Shown here: positions 59,125 to 64,000 of the stretch, piece by piece
Position numbering within the stretch: position 1 is the first letter of the stretch
Layout: the number at the start of each line of letters is the position of its first letter
Assembly: GCA_964404165.1 (NCBI GenBank)
Contig: CAYOIZ010000035.1
Location: 1 to 64,000 of the forward strand
Reading direction: 5' to 3'
From: DASYLJ01 sp964404165
GTDB taxonomy: Bacteria; Desulfobacterota; Binatia; DP-6
DNA: 64,000 nucleotides
Program-made: the position numbers and the translations under genes
The notes under the pieces: generated by a model
What the model was told of the DNA's origin: nothing
The model's database searches: none
The model's input: only the letters and a program-made list of their open reading frames with translations

Positions 59125-60560
59125 CAGGCCTGGGTCCCGCCGACGGTGAGGCCGTCGATCCGGATCGTGGGCAGCCCGACGCCGACCGGGACGGACTGGC
59201 CGTCCTTGCCGCAGGTGCCGACGCCGTCGTCGAGGGCGAGGTCGGCGCCGACGCGCGTGATGCGCGTCATCACGTCGGGCCCGTTGCCGACGAGCGTGGC
59301 GTCGCGCACCGGCCGGCCGATCTTGCCGCCCTCGATCATGTAGGCCTCGCTCGCCGAGAACACGAACTTGCCGCTCGTGATGTCGACGCTGCCGCCGCCG
59401 AAGGCCACGGCATAGAGACCGTGATCGACGGAGCGGATGATGTCCTCGGGATCGTCCTCGCCGGCCAGCATGAAGGTGTTCGTCATGCGCGGCATGGGCA
59501 TGTGCGCGAAGCTTTCGCGCCGTCCGTTGCCGGTGAGCGGCATCTTCATCAGCGACGCGTTCAGGCGATCCTGCAGGTAGCCGCGCAGGATGCCCTTCTC
59601 GATGAGGACGGTGCGACCCGTGGGCGTGCCCTCGTCGTCGACGTTGAGCGAGCCGCGCCGGCTGGCGATGGTGCCGTCGTCGACGACGGTGCAGAGCTCG
59701 GACGCGACGCGCGTATTGAGGCGGTTCGAGAACGCCGACGTGCCCTTGCGGTTGAAGTCGCCCTCGAGCCCGTGGCCGACCGCTTCGTGCAGGAGGATGC
59801 CAGGCCAGCCCGGACCGAGCACGACGTTCATCGTGCCCGCGGGGGCGGGCGTGGCGTCCAGGTTGACGAGCGCCTGGCGCGCCGCCTCGCGCGCGAAGTG
59901 CTCGGCGCGCCCGGCGACCAGCTCGCCGAACGCGAACCGTCCGCCGCCGCCGTGCGAGCCCTGGCGGCGCTGGCCGTCGCGCTCGGCGATGCAGGTGACG
60001 CTCAGATGCACGAGCGGTCGCACGTCGCCGACGACGAGCCCGCTCGGCGTGGCGACGAGGATCACGCGGTGCTCGATGCCGATGCCCGCGAGCACGTTGG
60101 TGATGGCGGGGTCGGCGGCACGCGCGACCGCGTCGAGCCGGTGCAGCAGCGCCACCTGCTCCTCGAGCGGCGTCTCGATGGGCGCCGGCGTGACCGCGTA
60201 GAGATCGTGCGGGCCGCGCGCCGGCATCGTCGACGCCAGGCTCGTGGTGCCGCCGCGCTCGTCGGCGATGCAGCGGGCGGTGCGTGCGGCGAGCTCGAGG
60301 CGATCGAGCGACACCTCGTCGGAGTAGGCGTACCCGGTGCGCGTGCCGGCGAGCACCCGCACGCCGACGCCCTGGCGTACGTTGCGCGTCGCCTTGCGCA
60401 CCACGCCTTCCTCGAGGGATGCGGTCTGCACGACGCGGTACTCGAAATAGCAGTCGGCCCAGTCGGCGCGTTGTTCGAGCGCGGTGCCGAGGACACGGTC
60501 GAGGTTGCGGTCGGTGAGGCCGAAGCGCTCCAGGAAGAACTGCTGCGGAGAATCGAGCAT
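59124..60560 (-). CDS. tldD: Zinc metalloprotease TldD
   Basis: A 478-residue protease of the TldD/E heterodimer with the metal motif HEAVGHGLEGD (near residue 258) and the downstream Cys of VGTCGKDGQSVPVGVG. It degrades unstructured peptides and matures modified peptides. ATG at 60560. Forms an operon with tldE. Confidence 0.95.
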   Translation of the reverse strand: MLDSPQQFFLERFGLTDRNLDRVLGTALEQRADWADCYFEYRVVQTASLEEGVVRKATRNVRQGVGVRVLAGTRTGYAYSDEVSLDRLELAARTARCIADERGGTTSLASTMPARGPHDLYAVTPAPIETPLEEQVALLHRLDAVARAADPAITNVLAGIGIEHRVILVATPSGLVVGDVRPLVHLSVTCIAERDGQRRQGSHGGGGRFAFGELVAGRAEHFAREAARQALVNLDATPAPAGTMNVVLGPGWPGILLHEAVGHGLEGDFNRKGTSAFSNRLNTRVASELCTVVDDGTIASRRGSLNVDDEGTPTGRTVLIEKGILRGYLQDRLNASLMKMPLTGNGRRESFAHMPMPRMTNTFMLAGEDDPEDIIRSVDHGLYAVAFGGGSVDITSGKFVFSASEAYMIEGGKIGRPVRDATLVGNGPDVMTRITRVGADLALDDGVGTCGKDGQSVPVGVGLPTIRIDGLTVGGTQA

Positions 60561-60669
60561 TCGGTGGAAGCTACCAGAGCCCCCGGGCAGGCGCTATCGA
60601 GGTTGCGTGGGCCTCACGTCGGGGATGGACAGCACGGAAGTGTCGAGGCAATATCCGGCCCTCTTCCCG

Positions 60670-61686
60670 ATGGCACGTTCTCCCAATCGCGGGGCCCTCG
60701 TGAACCTCCTCCAGGTTCTCGATCGGCCCGGCCCGCTCTTGATCCTCCCGCACGACAATCCGGATCCCGACGCGATGGCGAGTGCCGTCACGCTCAAGTA
60801 CGTCGTCAACAATCTCATCGACAAGGAAGCGCACATCGTGCTCGGCGGCATCGTCGGCCGCGCCGAGAACCGGGCGATGCGCACCTACCTCAACATCAAT
60901 CTGGTGCCGGTCGGCGAGGTGAAGTTCGACGGCGACGTGCAGGTGGCCCTGGTCGACACGCAGCCGGGACGCCCGAACAACTCGCTGCCCGATGGCGTCA
61001 TGCCCGCGGCGGTGATCGATCACCATCCCGCCTACGCCGAGTATGCCGGCGTGCCGTACCTCGATCTGCGCGAGGAGTACGGCGCCACCTCGACCATCCT
61101 CACCGAGTACCTGCGCGAATCGCGGCTCGAGATCGAGCCCAAGATCGCCACCGCGCTCTTCTACGGCATCGCCGCGGAGACGCAGGACCTCGGACGCGAG
61201 GCGACGCCCGCCGACATCGAGGCGGCGCACTTCCTCTACCCGCACACCAACAAGCGCCGACTCGCGAAGATCGAGAACGCGCGCGTGCCGCGCGAATACT
61301 TCCGCGTCTTCCGCGACGCCATCGATCGCGCCGTCCTCTACGACAAGGCCGTCATCTCCATGCTCGGCGACGTGCAGTATCCCGACATGGTGGCCGAGGT
61401 CGCCGATTTCCTGCTGCGGCTCGATCGCGTCGAGTGGGCGGCGGCGGTGGCGATGTACCAGGGCTGCCTGTACTGCTCGATCCGCACGACGGAGCGCGAG
61501 GTGAACGCGGGGGAGATCCTGCAGCGGGTGCTGGGGAGCAAGTCGGCGGGCGGCCACGACCAGATCGCCGGGGGTCGCATTCCCGTCGGCATCGAGCCCG
61601 AGGCACGCGAGCGGGCGGCTGCGGTCGTGCGGGATCGGTTGCTGAAGGAGCTCGGGGTTTCGGGGGAGGGGCGGCAGCTCGTCTGA
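60670..61686 (+). CDS. DHH-family phosphoesterase (NrnA-like)
   Basis: A 338-residue protein of the DHH/DHHA1 family. Metal-binding segments are HDNPDPDAMAS, ALVDTQPG and VIDHHPA (the DHH motif, near residue 117); a C-terminal DHHA1-like domain ends with GGHDQIAGGRIP. Members degrade nanoRNA, pAp or cyclic dinucleotides. Start ATG 60670 is used; ATG 60625 would add 15 residues. A large palindrome follows its stop. Confidence 0.88.
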   Translation: MARSPNRGALVNLLQVLDRPGPLLILPHDNPDPDAMASAVTLKYVVNNLIDKEAHIVLGGIVGRAENRAMRTYLNINLVPVGEVKFDGDVQVALVDTQPGRPNNSLPDGVMPAAVIDHHPAYAEYAGVPYLDLREEYGATSTILTEYLRESRLEIEPKIATALFYGIAAETQDLGREATPADIEAAHFLYPHTNKRRLAKIENARVPREYFRVFRDAIDRAVLYDKAVISMLGDVQYPDMVAEVADFLLRLDRVEWAAAVAMYQGCLYCSIRTTEREVNAGEILQRVLGSKSAGGHDQIAGGRIPVGIEPEARERAAAVVRDRLLKELGVSGEGRQLV

Positions 61687-61703
61687 TGCCCGGTCTTCGG
61701 GGG

Positions 61704-61838
61704 GCGGCGTGGGTGGTGCGGGCTACGCGCCCCGGTCCTCGGTGCAAGCGCGCCGGCAAAGCACCGCCACCTCTCTCGTAGATCGCTGCGCGCGCTAGCA
61801 CCTGCGGGGGCGCCATGCCCGCACCACCCACGCCGCTG
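61704..61838. repeat. About 135-nt near-palindrome between convergent genes
   Basis: A perfect 20-bp inverted repeat (61704-61723 with 61819-61838) encloses, after a 3x3 mismatch, a 7-bp pair (61727-61733 with 61809-61815) and further inner pairs (61741-61744 with 61801-61804; 61747-61753 with 61790-61796). The whole folds as one long stem in DNA or RNA. It fills most of the 190-bp gap between the DHH gene and queG. Candidates are a bidirectional terminator, a small palindromic or MITE-like element, or a structured RNA. Confidence 0.7.
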
Positions 61839-61876
61839 ACACCGCCGCGGCTCCGATCGTGTGCCGCCGCTCTCCG

Positions 61877-62974
61877 TCACCCGCCGAGCGCAGCAACGAT
61901 CTCCGCGCTGACCGCGGCGTCCTGCTCGGTGCTGCGCGCGATGTCTAGGGCGCTGCGTGCTGTGGAGCCGCCGAGACGGCCGAGTGCCCACGCGACATGC
62001 GCTCGGACCAGAGGCTCGCGGTCTCCGAACGCCTGCAGGAGTGATGGAATCGCTTCGGGGTTGCCGCTATTGCCGAGCGCGACTGCGGTATTGCGCAGCA
62101 ATCCGCGACGACGCGTGCGCGTCACCGCCGTGCGGCCGAAGCGCAGGCGGTAGCGATGCACGTCGAGCGTCATCAGGTCCGGTAGTGACGGATGCAGGAA
62201 CGCGGCGGCGTCGTCGTCGCGCTCGTCGCCGTTCCAGGGACAGACCTCCTGGCAGACGTCGCAGCCGAAGACCCAGTTCTCGATCTTGGGGCGCATCGCG
62301 GTGGGAATCGCGCTGCGGTGCTCGATCGTCAGGTACGAGATGCAGAGGCGCGGGTCCATCGTGTAGGGGCCGAGCGCTCCGGTGGGGCAACCGGTGAGAC
62401 AGCGCGTGCAGGTGCCGCAGTGGTCCGACGGGAGTGGGACCGCATCCAGCTCCAGGCTGGTGAGCAGCTCGGCCAGGAAGAAATACGAGCCGGCCGTGCG
62501 GTGGAGGAGCAGGGTGTTCTTGCCGATCCAGCCCTGCCCGGCACGCATTGCCCACTCGCGCTCGAGGAGCGGGCCGGTGTCGACGTAGGGACGGAACGTC
62601 GCCTCCGGGAAGTGCGTGTGGAGCTGCTCGATCAGGGTGCGCAACGTCGTGCGCAGTCGGTCGTGGTAATCGACGCCCACGGTGTAGGCGGCGATGCGTC
62701 CGCGCAGCGTCGTGCGCCAATCGACGGGGGGCGGCGGGGGCGGGCGGTACGGCCAGGCCAGGGTGATGACGCTGCGGGCCCATGGGTACGTGCGGCGCGG
62801 GTCGAGACGCTCCGCCGAGCGCGTGGTCAGATACGTCATCTCGCCGGCCCGACCGTCGGCGATCCAGCCCGCCAGGTATTCCTCACGTGGCAGCGGGACG
62901 ATCGGCGTGCAGCCGGCGAGCGGGAAGCCGAGCGCGTGCGCCGCCGTCCTGATGCGCTCCTCCCGACCCGACAC
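61877..62974 (-). CDS. queG: Epoxyqueuosine reductase QueG with C-terminal HEAT repeats
   Basis: A 365-residue B12- and [4Fe-4S]-dependent enzyme that finishes queuosine in tRNA. Two ferredoxin-type cluster motifs (CGTCTRCLTGCPTGA and CDVCQEVCPWN), the B12 segments RPYVDTGPLLEREWA and GWIGKNTLLLH, and C-terminal HEAT repeats (about 290-365) are present. The start is GTG at 62974. It converges on the palindrome at 61704-61838. Confidence 0.94.
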   Translation of the reverse strand: MSGREERIRTAAHALGFPLAGCTPIVPLPREEYLAGWIADGRAGEMTYLTTRSAERLDPRRTYPWARSVITLAWPYRPPPPPPVDWRTTLRGRIAAYTVGVDYHDRLRTTLRTLIEQLHTHFPEATFRPYVDTGPLLEREWAMRAGQGWIGKNTLLLHRTAGSYFFLAELLTSLELDAVPLPSDHCGTCTRCLTGCPTGALGPYTMDPRLCISYLTIEHRSAIPTAMRPKIENWVFGCDVCQEVCPWNGDERDDDAAAFLHPSLPDLMTLDVHRYRLRFGRTAVTRTRRRGLLRNTAVALGNSGNPEAIPSLLQAFGDREPLVRAHVAWALGRLGGSTARSALDIARSTEQDAAVSAEIVAALGG

Positions 62975-63007
62975 TGGGCCGGACCTTACGAGCCGGATCG
63001 ATCGGCC

Positions 63008-63036
63008 TCAAGTACCGGCGAATCGCGTCCGACATA
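63008..63036 (+). promoter_or_regulatory. Weak candidate flagellar (sigma28-like) promoter
   Basis: TCAA (63008-63011), about 15-16 nt and a TCCGACAT-like element (63028-63035) lie 55 bp before fliC. Similarity to TAAA-N15-GCCGATAA is partial. Confidence 0.25.
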
Positions 63037-63042
63037 GCATGT

Positions 63043-63085
63043 GCGAGGAGGAACGGACGCTCCTCGCGACCCACGCAGGGAGGAG
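63043..63085 (+). promoter_or_regulatory. fliC leader with competing stem and Shine-Dalgarno pairings
   Basis: GCGAGGAG (63043-63050) pairs with CTCCTCGC (63060-63067) over a 9-nt loop. The same CTCCTC could instead pair with GAGGAG of the fliC Shine-Dalgarno (63080-63085). The two folds exclude each other, so the leader could switch ribosome access. Confidence 0.45.
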
Positions 63086-63090
63086 AAGCG

Positions 63091-63918
63091 ATGGCTCTTT
63101 TCGTCAACACGAACCTGTTCTCGATCAACGCGCAGCGGAATCTCGAGGAGACCGCAGACGGCCTGCGCACCTCGCTGGCCCGTTTGTCCTCGGGCGTGCG
63201 CATCAACGACGCCGTCGACGACGCCGCCGGCCTGTCGATCGCCGACAAGCTGCAGCGCGACGTGCGGGTCGCCGGTCAGGCCATCCGCAACGCCAACGAC
63301 GGCATCTCCGCGCTGGCCATCGGCGAAAAGGCGCTCGGCAACGTGACCACCACGCTGGTCCGGCTCTCGGAGCTGGCTTCGCAGTCGGCCACGGGCACCA
63401 TCACGAACACGCAGCGCAGCGCCATCCAGCAGGAGTTCGGGCAGCTCCTGTCGGAAATCACCCGGATTTCGAACACCACGACGTTCAACGGCGTGAACCT
63501 GCTCAGCTCCGGCACGACGGTGTCGGTGCAGGTGGGGCTCGACGGGACCAGCAACTCCCGCATCGACTTCACGACCGTCGACGGCTCGCTCTCCGGCATC
63601 TTCTCCGGCCAGACGGCGATCGCGGCCGACACGGCGTCGAGCGCGCAGTCGGCGCTCGGCATCCTCACCTCGGCGATCGCCACCATCACGCAGACGCGCG
63701 GTACGCTCGGCGCCTTCCAGAGCCGGCTCGTGACCTCGATCGCGAACCTGCGGGTGGCGCGCGAGAACTTCAGCGCCGCCGAGAGCCGCATCCGCGACAC
63801 CGACGTCGCGGTGGAGACGGCGAATCTCACCCGCGCACAGATCCTGCAGCAGGCCGGCGTGGCGATCCTCGCCCAGGCCAACCAGCAGCCGCAGCTGGCC
63901 CTCCAGCTCCTCCGCTGA
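63091..63918 (+). CDS. fliC: Flagellin
   Basis: A 275-residue flagellin with conserved D0/D1 ends (VNTNLFSINAQRNLEETADG at the N-terminus; RDTDVAVETANLTRAQILQQ and AQANQQPQLALQLLR at the C-terminus) and a short variable middle (about 140-185), so a small filament protein. GGAGGAG lies 5 nt before the ATG at 63091. It is exported by the flagellar type III apparatus; no other flagellar gene is visible in the remaining 82 bp. Confidence 0.96.
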   Translation: MALFVNTNLFSINAQRNLEETADGLRTSLARLSSGVRINDAVDDAAGLSIADKLQRDVRVAGQAIRNANDGISALAIGEKALGNVTTTLVRLSELASQSATGTITNTQRSAIQQEFGQLLSEITRISNTTTFNGVNLLSSGTTVSVQVGLDGTSNSRIDFTTVDGSLSGIFSGQTAIAADTASSAQSALGILTSAIATITQTRGTLGAFQSRLVTSIANLRVARENFSAAESRIRDTDVAVETANLTRAQILQQAGVAILAQANQQPQLALQLLR

Positions 63919-64000
63919 CGCAGACGGGTTCGGGTTCGACGTGGGTGGCCGTTCCGGGCGCGACGCTCGGGGCGGCCGCCCAGGTTTTTCGGGCCGATAG

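Noticed and set aside
63985..64000. GGGCCGATAG at the window edge as a sigma28 -10 element.
   Set aside because: GCCGATA is close to the consensus, but no TAAA-type -35 lies at the right spacing, and the downstream gene is outside the window.

Overview
The window is very GC-rich and gene-dense, with third codon positions almost always G or C. This leaves long meaningless open frames antisense to most genes. The sequence suggests a Gram-negative, flagellated, respiring bacterium of the broad former Deltaproteobacteria (Binatota or Myxococcota-like). The clues are a type II secretion operon, an OmpA-type lipoprotein, an outer-membrane porin, Mla lipid transport, a flagellin, a Rieske/cytochrome b complex tied to a multihaem cytochrome c, a luciferase-like F420-type oxidoreductase, and Cys-rich or repeat-rich secreted proteins. 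This placement is an inference; no rRNA, tRNA, CRISPR array, insertion sequence or phage gene was found.

Layout. 1-5212 (minus): type II secretion gspC-D-E-F, with gspF cut by the window edge. 5312-8457 (minus): a secreted metzincin-like protease and a small exported partner. 8613-10581 (minus): an OmpA-family lipoprotein with a strong terminator, and a patatin-like lipase. 10688-17717 (plus): a small membrane protein, then a respiratory gene cluster (Rieske, split cytochrome b, two tiny membrane proteins, an octahaem coiled-coil cytochrome c, an amicyanin-like cupredoxin and a Cys-rich exported protein). 17721-20299 (plus): CorA, a second Cys-rich protein and an SDR enzyme. 20303-27204: a large NxxGxxxAF-repeat exported protein, an N-formylglutamate-amidohydrolase-like protein, a phosphodiesterase and a glutamine amidotransferase. 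27367-36025: a complete phosphate system, phoB-phoR facing phoU-pstBACS, with a porin diverging from pstS. 36040-42941: central-metabolism oxidoreductases, a methyltransferase, peptide deformylase, ThiO and a membrane sensor kinase. 42938-47694: RNase E/G, a B12-type radical SAM/DUF2344 protein and TatA. 47705-55346 (minus): an eight-gene run from nadA through an NrtR-like regulator, an M61-like peptidase and a flippase-like protein to mlaE-F-D and a zinc-ribbon protein. 55402-60560: a DNA methyltransferase, bioB, a tiny acidic protein and the TldE/TldD pair. 60670-63918: a DHH phosphoesterase, a large palindromic element, QueG and flagellin.

How the genes work together. Most operons show tight ATGA, GTGA or TGATG overlaps, which decide several start codons. 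PhoB-PhoR would sense phosphate limitation and drive pst and perhaps the porin, through an 11-bp-period repeat between pstS and the porin gene. The respiratory cluster reads as one quinol-oxidising complex with its own periplasmic electron carriers. The most noteworthy unexplained signals are a 12-bp hairpin that hides the start codon of a 53-residue membrane protein inside the respiratory operon, a roughly 135-nt near-palindrome between two convergent genes, a possible anti-Shine-Dalgarno switch before flagellin, and the coiled-coil octahaem cytochrome itself.
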